Shown here: in pieces, positions 1 to 11,577 of the stretch | Position numbering within the stretch: the stretch's first letter is position 1 | Layout: every line of letters starts with the position of its first letter | Assembly (NCBI GenBank): GCA_010279815.1 | Contig: QEOQ01000344.1 | Span: 729,458 to 793,457 of the forward strand | Direction: 5' to 3' | DNA length: 64,000 bases | From: Brachionus plicatilis | Lineage: Eukaryota > Rotifera > Eurotatoria > Ploima > Brachionidae | Program-made: the position numbers and the translations under genes | Notes under the pieces: generated by a model | The model's database searches: none | The model's input: the letters and a program-made list of their open reading frames with translations, nothing else | Told to the model about the DNA's origin: nothing

Positions 1-108
1 CCATAAATGGCTCAATCACTTTATTATTAATTATCACTTGGTACATCATCTACATATAAATTTTTAGTTTTTTTAAATATTTTTATTTTAAAATAGATAT
101 TTTATTAG

Positions 109-463
109 GGCATCTTGAAGTTTAGGATCAGAAAAATCAGATCAAAAAGTAATTTTTGAATGGTATTTAATTGGTATTTGATTAAATCTCTCTGCAAAAT
201 GCTAAATAATGCAAAAAACATAATGAATATTAGAAAAGGCTCTGCAAAAACTCTGCAATTAAATTGCTAAGTTGAATTAAATACTTTTTAATGACATGCA
301 TTTTCCTGCAAAATTGCAGAATTTTTGCAGAGCCTTCTCTAATATTCAGCATGCTTTTTGCATTATTTAGCATTTTGCAGAGAGATTTAATCAAATACCA
401 TTCAAAAGTTATATAAAAATTACTTTTTGATCCGATTTTTTTGATCCTAAACTTCAAGATGCC
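109..463. mobile_element. Foldback MITE, MULE-like, 355 bp, with 9-bp target duplication
   Basis: The two ends are long inverted repeats (about 150 bases per arm). The left arm begins GGCATCTTGAAGTTTAGGAT and the right arm ends in its complement. The 9 bases to the left (100-108, TTTTATTAG) match the 9 to the right (464-472, TTTAATTAG) at 8 of 9 positions. No transposase is encoded. Size, terminal GG and duplication length match the copies at 25180 and 38831. A 9-base duplication is typical of Mutator-like transposons, so a non-autonomous MULE is the best guess. If MED12 continues to the left, this element lies in one of its introns. Confidence 0.72.
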
Positions 464-724
464 TTTAATTAGTTCACTTTTTTTAAATTCATGTCAAAAC
501 TCCACCTCATGGAAAAAAAATGACAATTTTTGAAGCTTTAAAAAAAACTAAAAAAAATAATTTCTCTATTCCTTTTTTTAATTGTATTTTTTTTAACTTT
601 TTTTTAAAAACATTTCTATTCTAATCTGAGGGAGCTAAATCCCGATACAATTAAATGGATGATAAGTCTAGCAAAACCCATTTTTTAAAAAAAATTTTAG
701 TTTTAAAAAGTAAAAAAAAAAAAG

Positions 725-3700
725 CTAAAATTTAACATACTCAGTGGTGGTGATCATAGAATTGAGTAGATCGTCCGGTTTCATCTGATAAGACACTTGT
801 GAACTATTTCTGTCTGTCTGAGGCTGTTGAGTGAAGCATTTTTCAGCCCTGATCTTGTTCGCAATCGAATCAAACAGTGGAAATTGATTTTTAATGAAGC
901 CACATGATGTGTACATGTCGTTGAGCAGCATTAGAGCGCATTTTTCATGCGACGAGCACTTGGAGGGCTTTTCAACATTGGCAACCAATTTAAAGACCAG
1001 TTCGAATACCTCAGCGGCCAAGTCCTTCCACAAAACAAGCGAAATAAGATGCAGCCTAAGCACGCCAATAATGTTCAAATAAAAATGAGACAAATATTCA
1101 AAATAGGGCGACTTGGAGCTTGAGGCAGACTTGGAAGTCAAAAATTTGCCTCTCAAATACTCGCCAACACTTGGACCCAAGTGCAACAGCTTTATGACAA
1201 ACAAAAACAAGCCAAACACATTCATATTGGTCTCCATCAAGTCAAATACAAACAAAATAAATTGCTGCTTGGGCAGATAGTTTTTGTGAGCCACATTTTT
1301 CAACACTTCCAACACAAATTGATTGACTCGGGCTATTATCGAATACTGGTCGTAATAGCTCATTTTGCTATACTCTTTTTGTATGTTGGACAACAGGTCT
1401 GACTCTGCTTGGCTCAAATGGACGTGTATGTTGGTTATGGAGTTCAAGTGTCGGCTGTAATTAGACCCAGCACTGTTTGTGTTCAATGAGCTGATTGTGG
1501 TGTTTTCGTTCAGGTCAATGGAAGACTTTCGCCGGAACAGGCCTTGAAATTGCTTGGTCAACGAGTGGATTTTGTCCAGAATTTCTTGCTTTTTGGAGCC
1601 AAAGCCGTACAAGAGCACAAAACGCTGGTTGCGTTCGTGTGTGTAGCTCTGGGTCTGTGGCAAAGGCAAATTGAGCACAAAGACAGCAAATTTTGACATT
1701 TTGATGACCCCGTTGGTGCAATTGCTGCTTCTGATGCTGAGCTGACTGTTTGACTTTAGGGCATCGGAGGACTTGCATGGAGTGGGCACCGAGCTGGGCG
1801 CGAACTGAGGCGTGTGTGGCAAAGGGTTGTAGGCTGGAATAGAGGCCGGCGGGTGCTGGTCAACACTCATCGGGTACTCGATTGAATTTCTGCTCATGGA
1901 AAGCTTGGCTTTGAGCTGACTGTGCTGTTGGTGCTGCTGTTGTTGTTGTTGCTTGAGTTCCAATTGTTTTTTTTTGAACGGCATGAACACGTTCACGGGC
2001 CTTTTTATGTCACTCAAATTGTTTCTGAAACAATCACCTCTGGATATAAGGTCCCTGACAAATTGGTCATGCGAAAACAGCTTACAATTGATGAACATGT
2101 AGAACAAAAAGATGACACTGGAAAATTCAACATTGTCCGAGTTTACATTGACCAGATAGTTCATGTCTTGTTTGAATGGCAAATGGTCGGCCTTTTGGTC
2201 CAAGTAGTCCAACAAAATTTTCTGATACGGATATTCGTAGAGAATTTTTTGTCTCAACTTTTTTTGAATTTGCTTTAATTTGGACATTTTGAGAACACTT
2301 TTGTTGACCAAATGCTTTTTGGACACGTTTGGCTGGTACTTTTTTTTGATCTTATTTACTAGCTGATTTTTGACTAGATTTTTAGCTGGCTGTAAATCAC
2401 CATTGTCGCCAAAAGCAGGCTCTAGTTTTATTTTTTTGTGAGCATTTGGCACCTCATCGCTCTGATCGTCCACGTCAGCCACATCATCCTCGTGTTTCCG
2501 CTTACGATTGTTCTCTCTTTTGTCCACAACTTTCCTAAAGCCAAATTCGGCCATTTTTTTCCGCAATCTTTTCTTGACCAATTTGTTAAATTCTTTAACT
2601 TGTTTAACCAGTTCAATTTGGCGTTTTTTGATCAAAAAAACTGCATAGAACACTCTGTGGAGACCGCAGCGACGTGTGGTAGTCGCCCAGTCGCACAACA
2701 GGTGAATTATTTCCTTGTCAGATAAAGGCTTGTTGATGTCGGACTCGATGAAGTCATCTTCCATTTCATCCTCATTTTGCTCATCGATCACACAGTCCAG
2801 ATCATGGAAATTTTCATATTTTTTATTTTTTTTGCCACCAAGGCTAACTTTGGAAAATATCTGCGAGTAAAGGGTCTCTATGGTCTCGTTTATGTCACTT
2901 AGGTCGTAGCAATTTTTGTCCAATGTCTCCAGTATGTCCAAAATTTTGGTCTGCACAATTCCGATTGAGGCCGGCTTGAGCCGGTCGGTGGTCCATTTGG
3001 TTTCGATCTCAATGGAGCGTCTTTTAACACAAAGCTCGGACTTTTCCAGTTCTCGTCTGACGTAGTCGCGGGTCTGTTTGCTCACGCCTAAATAGTCATA
3101 GGTGTAGACTAGGGTGGATGGTGGACATGGCAGAAAGTCCAATGGTGAACCATTGTACGGGTTTTCGGTGCGTTCATCGCCAACTTTGTTCCACAAACAT
3201 GCCTGCATGCAGCCCAGTTGTATCGAATGGACTATGGATATCAATTGGATGAGCTGGTCTCGATGAAGGGGACACTGGACAAATTTGTTGAACAGAGCTT
3301 TTATGGAGCTTAGTGGAACTTCATTTTTTATTATATACTTGGCCATGTCTAGTTGCGATTCAGGGTCTGATATGGCTTGATTTTTTAGCAAGTTGTGCTT
3401 TTGCTGAATTTGTTTGACAATTTTTTCAAAGAATACATTCGAATACTCATTGAACAGATTGGATATTCGCTTGCAGCAAAAGTGCGCCAAACGTCGACTC
3501 AATAATTCAGATTGAAGAAAATGGTACATGTTTTGGAAGACTTTAAATATATTAATTAATAGATTATTAAAAAATATTAATGCTAGAATAAAAAAGGTGA
3601 TTTGTAAAAAAATTTAATTTTTCGAGTTTTTTTTTTACTTTGGAATTAAAAAAATTAACTATTATGATAATAAAAAATTAATTGATTAATAATTTAGGAA

Positions 3701-5860
3701 TTGATAAAAAAATTTTCAAATTGATAATGAGAATTTCAAAAAAAATTTGTGAAAAAATTTTTTAATGATTGCAAATGATTCTGTTAATTGTATCAATTGA
3801 TAGATTAAATATTTCAGGTTATTTGGATATTTTTACTCGAGATTAATTAATAGCTCTGTGATCAAGAGATCAATGTTCAAATTCTCTACATTTAAGATAT
3901 TTAATAATATTAACTTAATTTTTTCAGATTTTGGATAAAAAAAATTCTAAATTTTAATTTAAACATTAAAATGTTAAATTTTTTTTAGCTAATTATTTTT
4001 ATTATTTTAGACAAAATTAAACTAAATTTTAAATTTGTTCTCTTTATAAAAAATGTATTAATTTTAAATTTCATTTTGAATATATGATGTTTTAATCGGT
4101 CTTTTAATTGACAGGGACGCTAGATTGTTGATTAACTTTGAAACTCTTTAAATACCATGTAATTTTTATGAATTTTTAAATATTTTACAGAATGCTAGAT
4201 GGAGATGATACATTTAATTAATCAGTTGTTACAATTTAAAAAACAAATCTAATCTTTCATTTAACATTTAATTTGAAATTTTTTAAAACGAAAAGTCGAC
4301 AATTTTTTATTTTCTTTCTTTTTTCAGCTAATTTAAATTATTTTTATTTAAATGTACTAAATTTAACTAATTTTGTCAGTTTTTTTTAAAAAAAAGTTTA
4401 TCTAAAATAGCTGGAAATAATCTCAAAGATAATCTTAAATTTGTATAAATTTCCAGAATTTTTGATTGACTGAGTAAATTTTGGTAGTTCAATTAACAAT
4501 AAAGTACAGTTAGGATATTTTTTTCCCAAAAAGCTTTTTCACTAGATTTGTTTACTTTAAATAAATTTTTTTATATGAAAAATTAGCATGGTGAAAGAAG
4601 TCAATTCATTTAAGTTTTATGTTTAGACATTCAAGAATTTTTTTAAGTATTTTTTAAAATTTTTAAAAATGAAATTATCAAATTTTTATAAAAAAAAAAT
4701 AATTTTCTTGACTTTTTCACCTAAAAAAAAAAGAGAAAAATAAAAATAAAGAAGTATTACTCAAAAAATATCATTAGTTTAATATTTTTATTTTTTTGTT
4801 GACTAACCTGTGCTTAAAAGTAATTTATTGACTAAAAAGGAATCATTTGACAAATTATTGTGCGCTGATCGATTTTGAATAGCACTTTTTTCAAGTAAAT
4901 CTAAAAGCGACTCGAGAATCATTTGTTTGTCTAGTAAATTTTGATCCAACATGGCTCTTGGAAAAAAAATTAACAAAAAAAAAATTTTTTTTAATATCTA
5001 ATAATTTACCTGGTTAACTTGGTAGTAAATGTCCACAAACATTTTAGCTTTTTCTCAGTCAAATAATTGTGATTAATAATAGGTAAAAGAATGGAATTTA
5101 AATTGTCGACTTTCATGAAGCCCTCAAGAGTCATATTAGCCGGCAGGCTTTGGTGCTGATGACCACTAGCAGCACTTAGTTCATAGAATTGAAGTCTAAG
5201 AAACATTTCCTTCAACAAGCGAACCAACGATACACTCCACTCGCTTGAAACATCAATGGTAGTTTGTCTTTTTTTCTTGTTAGCCTCGGTTAGATTAGTA
5301 GTACAACCAAGGACCATTATTTTTAGGTACCAAACTGACCGACTTATAGACACCTGATACTCATATAAAGTAATTAAAATTTCGGGCAAGTTATCAGCCC
5401 GTTTGTTGAAAACAGGAATTTTTTTGGCTAATTTTATCAGTGGTTCATTGTTGGCCAGCTGCTTGAACCAAGCATAGGCACTTTCCTTTGTCTTCTGATT
5501 GCCAGTCATTAGGATCAATGATGGTCGAAATGACTGGCTTGTTTTGGCCGGCAAAGACTGCTTTTTGCTCGCCTCTATCTGGCTATTGACATTTGACTCT
5601 TCTTTTTTGTTTACTATTTGAAGAAGGACTCGGATGACATCGTTGTCAAAGTTGGAATTTGTTGATATTGGTTGGTCTTTGCCAATTGATTGGTATTCAT
5701 ATTCTGAAAGCAATTCGGGTATTTGATTTCGGAAGCCGGAACGCACAAATTCACTGGTGAGCTCGTCTTCTCGCTGCTTTTCTTCCTGAGGATAAATGTC
5801 CAAAGGACCTATCTTGCCTTTTTTCAAAGGCTTTGAGTCCAAGTCTTCTGTAAAATTCAT
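725..5860 (-). CDS. MED12: Mediator complex subunit 12 (Kohtalo), three exons seen, 3' end probably outside the window
   Basis: MED12 is the large scaffold of the Mediator CDK8 kinase module in the nucleus, where it activates CDK8/cyclin C and restrains RNA polymerase II recruitment. Exons, read right to left, are 5010-5860, 4808-4956 and about 741-3540; all junctions are GT-AG and in phase. Residues 11-35 hold the N-terminal Med12 motif (PLKKGKIGPLDIYPQ). Later blocks are LSRRLAHFC, GSPLDFLPCPP, LCDWATTTRRCGLHR (about residue 615), LISRGD and a Gln-rich tract near 865 (bases 1922-1960). The last exon reads to a stop at 725. However, a good splice donor (GA then GTATGTT, 741/740) lies just before it, and human MED12 has over 1,000 further residues after this point. 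I therefore think the gene continues left of base 1. If not, this is a C-terminally shortened MED12 lacking the PQL and Gln-rich regions. Confidence 0.93.
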
Positions 5861-7168
5861 TCAAAAAGTTATTCTAATATATCCTTTTTAATTATTTGGC
5901 AAGCATCAGATGCTTTGATTTATATAGAAAGAATTTTAAATTTTGTTTAGTGCATGTAAAAACTGTCAATAATTTTTTTTTAATATAAACTTAACTTTTA
6001 TTTATTTGTTTTCTAGTTTTTGATATTGTAAAAAAAAAATTTATATTGATGAAACTCGCTTTATAATATTTGTAAAAAGTGGGGGGTAATTTCTAAGAAA
6101 AAAAAATTTTAAATAATCAAAAGTAAAATTTAAAATAAAGGAAAAAATTCAGAAAAATCAACCAACATTTTTTTTTATTTAACCTTGTTTTTAAACGCGG
6201 CGTCAAAACCCGAAATTCAGTTTTGGCACCTCCATTTATAACCATATCACCCATGTTAAAATATTTTTAACTGGTAAGGTGAACATGTGAATTTTCGGGA
6301 CTAAGAAAGGAACATGTGAAAATTTTAAAAAATAAAATTTTTCATAGGATATGGGGCAATAATTGTTGAACTATATAATATGCCTCAGCTAATTTTTTTT
6401 TTTTGAATATTATTATAGATTTAAAAAAGCTGATTTAGAATATATGAAAATTAGTTCACTTTTCTTAATTTTTCCATGCTAGATAATCAATAAAAGTTTT
6501 AGCCTATTTAGCTGTGAATACTTCATTTTGTGTCTATAAAAGAGAAATGGATACTTTTTTTTTTTTTGGTAAACGTTATAAAAAGATACAAATTTCCTTG
6601 GGGTATCCAAAAATTCAAATATTTTTTTGTAACTTTTTTTATTTAATCAAAATAAATTAAAATAAAGAAAAAAGAGTGTTTGTATTTTTGAAAGTCTTGG
6701 GAGTTAAAAATTCTCAACTCAAAAATTTTCTAAGATACTTCTTTTTACATATTTTTTGTTCCTTTACAACATATTAAAAAAGGTAAGACTGGAAATATTG
6801 GGCTCATTTCTTTTAAATAAAATCAGAATTTCTTAAAGTTAAATAATCGTAATTTTTCAGTCGTTTATTTAGATAAAAAATCAAAAATTTTAAATATACT
6901 TAAAACTTTATTAATTTATCTAGTCATTTTCCGAATCATATCAATTATTTAATATTGATGAATCTTTTTCTCCCAATTTATCCTTATTGCAATCTAAAAT
7001 AAACTTAAACAATAGATTATTTCTTTTTTTATCTAATTGTCCGAGTTCATGTTTTTCAACTGGTAAACATCAAAAGTAATTGATTTTATGTACTCTTTAA
7101 TTGATTCAGGAAACTCAAACTGACCCAAATTGACCATTCTTTAAGTTGAAAACCGGTTAGAATATAAA

Positions 7169-7338
7169 TGGATTTCACTTTTCAATAGGTTTTCATCCAT
7201 TGATTTTTTAAGCATCTTCTCATAATGAAAATTTTTTTCTTTATCATTTTACTAAGTTTAAAAAAAATACTCATTTAATTCTGAGTAATTAAATCTTATA
7301 AAATCAATGGATGAAAACCTATTGGAAAGTGAAATCCA
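7169..7338. repeat. Perfect-type hairpin with 39-base arms and 90-base loop
   Basis: The left arm (about 7169-7208) contains GGATTTCACTTTTCAATAGG. Its complement, CCTATTGGAAAGTGAAATCC, appears at 7318-7337 with one mismatch. The arms continue through TTTTCATCCATTGATTTT. No direct repeat flanks it and there is no reading frame in the loop. It may be a solo short foldback element or a structured transcript. Confidence 0.75.
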
Positions 7339-7620
7339 GAGATATTCAAATAAATTTTTTTTCAAAAATTCTTATTTTTTGAATTAAACTTTTTATTTGT
7401 TTTTTTTTATTAAATGATCATTTTTAAAATAAAATTTTCAAACTCAAAGTCGACTTTGACTTTAGAAGATTTTTAGGTTAATTTTTGAATTTAGACCATA
7501 TCTCATTTTTAATTTGTTAGGCCCGCTGAATTTATAAATTCTGGATTCTGGATTTGGTAAAGAATCTAGTAAATTATTTTCTTATGTAGCAAAAGGAGAG
7601 TTAATAAATTTTTTAGACTT

Positions 7621-7672
7621 CTATTTACTATAAATTATTTGCTATTTACTATAAATTATTTGCTATTTACTA
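7621..7672. repeat. 21-bp tandem repeat, about 2.5 copies
   Basis: The unit CTATTTACTATAAATTATTTG is repeated at 7621 and 7642, with a partial third copy from 7663. No coding role is seen. Confidence 0.8.
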
Positions 7673-8122
7673 CTAATTTTAATTTATTAAAAAAGGAATT
7701 ATTTTTGTTCAATATTGATGATGATGGTAGATTTGACTCTGTGACAGCTTAAAATGATTGATATTTTTTAAAAATTTTCCACTAATTTATTGCGCTAAAA
7801 CGGTATCACAATTTTTTTTAAATGTCACAAATTGGTTCCTTAAATTGTATCACCAATTTTCAGAACCAATTTTGGACCTTTAAAATTTATTGAGCCTTTT
7901 AATTTTCTATCATTTTTTGTTCCAAATTTTATGAAGTCATAAATTTTAATTAATTATTGTTAATAAAATTAAATGATCAACATTACTTAAATATAAATTT
8001 TATTTAAACGCTTTAAATAACTACAATAAAAAATGAATTTATAGCAAAAATTTTTATTACTTAAAATGGTTAAAATAAATAATTGTTTAAAATATTTACA
8101 AAAATGGATCAATTAAATAATT

Positions 8123-8857
8123 TTAAAAAAGAGTGTCTAATTTTGATGAACTAGAATTGCGGCTCGATGAAGCACTTGAGCTCTCGCCGGCCGAGTCAAC
8201 TAGATATACTGAAGATTGATTAAAATTGTTTCGTTTAGTTTTATTTTGGTGTTTTAGCTTGGAACATATTGTTTGGAAAAAACTGCCATATTTTGATTTA
8301 ATGCCTCTTTTTTGTTCCATTATTTGGTCCAAGCAATCAATTCTTCGAATCTGTTGGTTCAATATAGTCTCATTTTCTAAAATTTTGTTCATAAATGCTT
8401 CTTTAACAGTGTCTCTATCAAATTTATGTATAGGTAAATTAATCGAATTTATTTTCTCTTGGTCATCAACAACTTTAAGCTCATTTTGGCGCTCTTTATG
8501 AAGCTTTTCGAACAATTTCTTGGCATTCATGGTCTTTGGGCGATTTGCTTTCAATTTTTGTGACTTTTTACGCACTATAAAATACACATTGGACTTGAGT
8601 TCAGTCTGGTTGGCAAACAAATTTAAAATGTTCTCGTTTCTCTTGACCACTCTTTCGACACCAAAAGCATTTTCAAATATTCTGTAGGTTTTTACCAGCT
8701 CGTCGAATTGGTCATTTTTTGGGTACAACTTTTTTAGAACCATTCTCATCAATTGCTCGACATTTAACGAAAAATCATTGAATGTGTATTCATAGTGGAT
8801 TTGGAATTTTCTGCTTCCCATTTGTACCGGGATGTTAACTTTGTTAATTTGACTCAT
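8123..8857 (-). CDS. Unrecognised 244-aa protein with possible Ras-association/ubiquitin-like N-terminal fold
   Basis: Single-exon gene starting at an ATG and encoding 244 residues. Residues 8-95 alternate short hydrophobic strands with a helix and end in VYFIVRKK. This resembles the ubiquitin-like Ras-association folds of RASSF-type or Grb7-type adaptors (pattern YRIFENAFGVERVVKRNENI). The rest is basic and probably helical: residues 100-200 are Lys/Glu/Gln rich and could form a coiled coil. The C-terminus is a Ser-rich tail (SSSASSSRNSSSSK). There is no signal peptide or membrane segment. I cannot assign a family with certainty. The Ras-binding reading is inferred from pattern only. Confidence 0.6.
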   Translation of the reverse strand: MSQINKVNIPVQMGSRKFQIHYEYTFNDFSLNVEQLMRMVLKKLYPKNDQFDELVKTYRIFENAFGVERVVKRNENILNLFANQTELKSNVYFIVRKKSQKLKANRPKTMNAKKLFEKLHKERQNELKVVDDQEKINSINLPIHKFDRDTVKEAFMNKILENETILNQQIRRIDCLDQIMEQKRGIKSKYGSFFQTICSKLKHQNKTKRNNFNQSSVYLVDSAGESSSASSSRNSSSSKLDTLF

Positions 8858-10263
8858 TTTTATTTTGAAAAGGATAATTTTTTTATTTTCTTTATATTGA
8901 CTCTAAACTGATTATAAATTAGTTAAATTAGTTAATTGATTGATAGAAAAAGGAAATTACAGTTTTTTACGAAAAATAAATTAACAATTGATAAAAATAA
9001 AACAAAGAGTTAAGTAAACTTGAGCACGGACAAGTGCGAGAAAAACTCGACTAAACACTCTGATTTATAAATGACTTTTTAAATAGGAGAATTTTTTCCA
9101 CTTAAAAAAAATTGTGTAATTTTTTGAAAATTAATTGAAAAATTAGATTTTTATTATGCATAAATTTTTCTAATTCTTTTAATAGTATCCTGATGCTAAA
9201 TGATTTTTAAATTATATTTAAGAATATAATTCAAAACAATTATATATTATTTATACCCATATAGTTCTAAATGATCTATTTGAATAGTGATTTATCAATC
9301 TCTTACTTTAGACCATTTAAAAACTAAACAATAGTAATCAATTTGAATCTTTATTTATATGTTTTGATAGCATGGAGATAAGCTTGAAATACAAAACCTA
9401 TTTCTCACCTTTAAATAAAATCACTTAATGAATTTCTAATCAAATAAATCGATTGATTTTTGCATACATTGTAAAAGTATTTCTCTATGAAATGTAAAAT
9501 AATGACTATCTACTTGAGTTGATTTGGAATAGAGACTTTTTGATCGGTGCGAAACATTTTTGTTCATTTGATCACAAATGCCTAATTTAAATAAAATGTG
9601 TTCAATAAAATTAAAAATTTTATTTGATTCCAAAATTATAAAAAAAATAATTAGTTTAAATAATGTTTTTGATTAGACATTTGAGGAAATAAATTGTTTA
9701 CATAGTCTAATCTCATTTCAAACATGATTCTAAATGGTGCCACAATTTACAGGTTTAGTACGTGTATTCAATTGGATATTTTTAAAGTGATAGATTTTGA
9801 GTAGAATATTTATTTTCTTGATTGTTTTTTTCCACGATATCAATTCAAATTCAAATTTCCTTTTCAATAATGACTTTGGCACCTGAAACAAACATTTATT
9901 TATCATTAAAAACATTCCAATTTTTGTCAAATAAAATGACTTGAAATTTAAGCTTACTGTTTTTTCTTACATTTATTTTTAATAAAAATATACAAAAAAA
10001 TTGATTACATTAAAGAAAACTTTATTTTCTATAGAAAAGTGTATGGATTTTAACAAATAATTTGATCGATAATATTTATTGAACTTTTTCAGGATTTTTA
10101 AGTAGCTGGCTATTTACGTTAAAACATTTATCTTTTAAGTCCTAGTTAAAATTTAAAGCTTATTTTAATTATTTATGAAACTTAATGTGATTTGTAAATC
10201 AGATTTTTTTTATTTTTTATTTTCTTTGTAAAATTATAATTTGTATTTTTGTGTTTCCTTTTT

Positions 10264-10312
10264 AACTAGCCTATGAGGCTTAAAGTTTTTTTTTTAAATA
10301 AATAAATAAATT
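10264..10312 (+). repeat. Retroposon-like 3' tail: small hairpin plus (AAAT)n
   Basis: AGCCTATGAGGCTTAAAG forms a short hairpin and is followed by T-rich sequence and AAATAAATAAATAAAT. The layout (hairpin, then AAAT repeats) copies that of the two LINE tails in this window but with a different hairpin. It may be a third retroposon family. The element body is not recognisable. Confidence 0.35.
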
Positions 10313-10370
10313 ATAATCACATGATTAATTAGAAAATATTCTTTAAGATTATATGTCACATTTTTTTATC

Positions 10371-10420
10371 GTATTTATTTGTTTTCTTACCGAGCTAAAG
10401 CAAATTCAGAATAAAATATA
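10371..10420 (-). repeat. Jockey-like LINE 3' tail remnant
   Basis: On the minus strand it reads TTCTGAATTTGCTTTAGCTCGGTAAGAAAACAAATAAATAC when taken in short pieces: TTCTGAA, GCTTTAGCTCGGTA, then AAACAAATAAAT. This matches the end of the full LINE at 45620-45669 with a few changes. Upstream LINE sequence has been lost or has decayed beyond recognition. Confidence 0.6.
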
Positions 10421-10800
10421 AATAAAAAATAAAATTAAATAAAGTAAAAATTAAATTAAAAAAGATATGTTGAAATAAAGAGAAACAGGTATTAGAGATT
10501 TTTCTGTTTTAAGTACAAGTCACTCTGCTAGGTGCAAACTATATTAAAAATTATCTTTTTTTTTCAATATAGCTTTTTTTTATTTAGAGCTTTAAAAAAA
10601 ATAATGATAAAACCTAGAGGTTTAAGATTTGAACCATTGAACAAAATTTGATCATAGTTTTATTTTCGACTCAAAATATTTTGCTATATTATTTCTATTA
10701 GTTAAAGAAATTCGATCAAGGGTGATATTTTTTTAAGGGATTCTTAATTAATATTTTCATTTATTTATGGTATTTTTATAACTTATAACTTAATTTAGAA

Positions 10801-10842
10801 TATTTTTATTTATTAATCTGAAGAAGCTATAACTCGATAAAG
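10801..10842 (+). repeat. Degenerate LINE 3' terminal hairpin
   Basis: TCTGAAGAAGCTATAACTCG resembles the LINE terminal hairpin TTCTGAAGGAGCTCTAGCTCGG but lacks a clear AAAT tail. Weak match. Confidence 0.35.
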
Positions 10843-11140
10843 TTTACTAATAAAAGATAAATACATTAGTTTACTAATAAAAGATTTAATTTACTTTCAG
10901 GAGAAAAAAAATAAAATTTGTACTAGAAGCAATTTTTCGCATACTTTAAATCCAGAATATTTAAAAAGTTATTTAACAACTTAAAAACAATTTTCAAAAG
11001 TTTTTTTTTAAGGAAAAAGATAAAAAATCAACATAGTTCAAAAATGATTTATTTACTTAAAAATTCTTTTCAAATAAATAAAAATTGAAAATTTTTTAAA
11101 ACCAGTCAAATGACTCGTTTGATGATTTTAGTGTTAAAAT

Positions 11141-11200
11141 TATTTATTTATTTATTTATTTGTATATCTGTATCGAGCTAAGGCTCCTTCAGATTAAAAA
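11141..11200 (-). repeat. Jockey-like LINE 3' tail remnant
   Basis: The minus strand carries TCTGAAGGAGCCTTAGCTCG followed by ATACAGATATACA and a run of (AAAT)5. It is the same terminal block as the full LINE. No reverse transcriptase sequence is left next to it. Confidence 0.65.
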
Positions 11201-11577
11201 AAAAATTAATAAACACTTTTAAACTATTTTATTTAAATTGTAATTTTAAACAATTAAATTAATTGCTTTAATTATTAGAAAAAATTAAATCAAATCTCTA
11301 ATCAATTGCCTGTTTTCACATGACTGATTATTTTTATTCTAAATAGCGAAAAATTCCTGATTATCGTATTAGAGCTGAGGCTTAAAAATATCAAACCATT
11401 TTAACACTATTTTATTCATATTTTCTATCTATCTTTATTGAGAAATCAATATTATTCTGAAACTAATAACCAGAAAAATTATGGATAAATTATTTCTCAC
11501 CGTGAATAACAATATCTTGATAAATAGGTTAAAAAATCTTAAGTAAAAATCAAAATTCATATTTTTTATTACTAGAA

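Larger units (their letters stand above)
5861..8122. other. Intergenic stretch between MED12 and the 244-aa gene
   Basis: AT-rich DNA with no gene that I can support. A short minus-strand open stretch (7033-7137, 34 codons with ATG, coding-like composition) stands alone and I do not call it. Bases 6200-6330 contain the motif GAACATGTGAA twice, near short complementary CCCGAAATTC/GAATTTTCGGG pieces. The hairpin and short tandem repeat in this stretch are listed separately. Confidence 0.5.
8858..11577. other. Gene-poor intergenic region with LINE tail scraps
   Basis: No gene can be supported across 2.7 kb. Two short minus-strand frames (9436-9633 and 9730-9930, about 65 codons each) are lysine- and isoleucine-rich. 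They do not join through a convincing splice site, so I leave them out. The region holds several copies of a LINE 3' terminal hairpin, listed separately. Confidence 0.45.

Noticed and set aside
894..1402. Plus-strand open frames within the MED12 exon
   Set aside because: They are antisense shadows of a well-conserved MED12 coding exon.
1922..2278. 118-codon plus-strand frame with a poly-Leu start
   Set aside because: It is the reverse of the MED12 poly-Gln tract and its neighbours.
9436..9930. Two minus-strand frames of about 65 codons that might be exons of one gene
   Set aside because: There is no acceptor AG before the second frame, no recognised family, and biased Lys/Ile composition.
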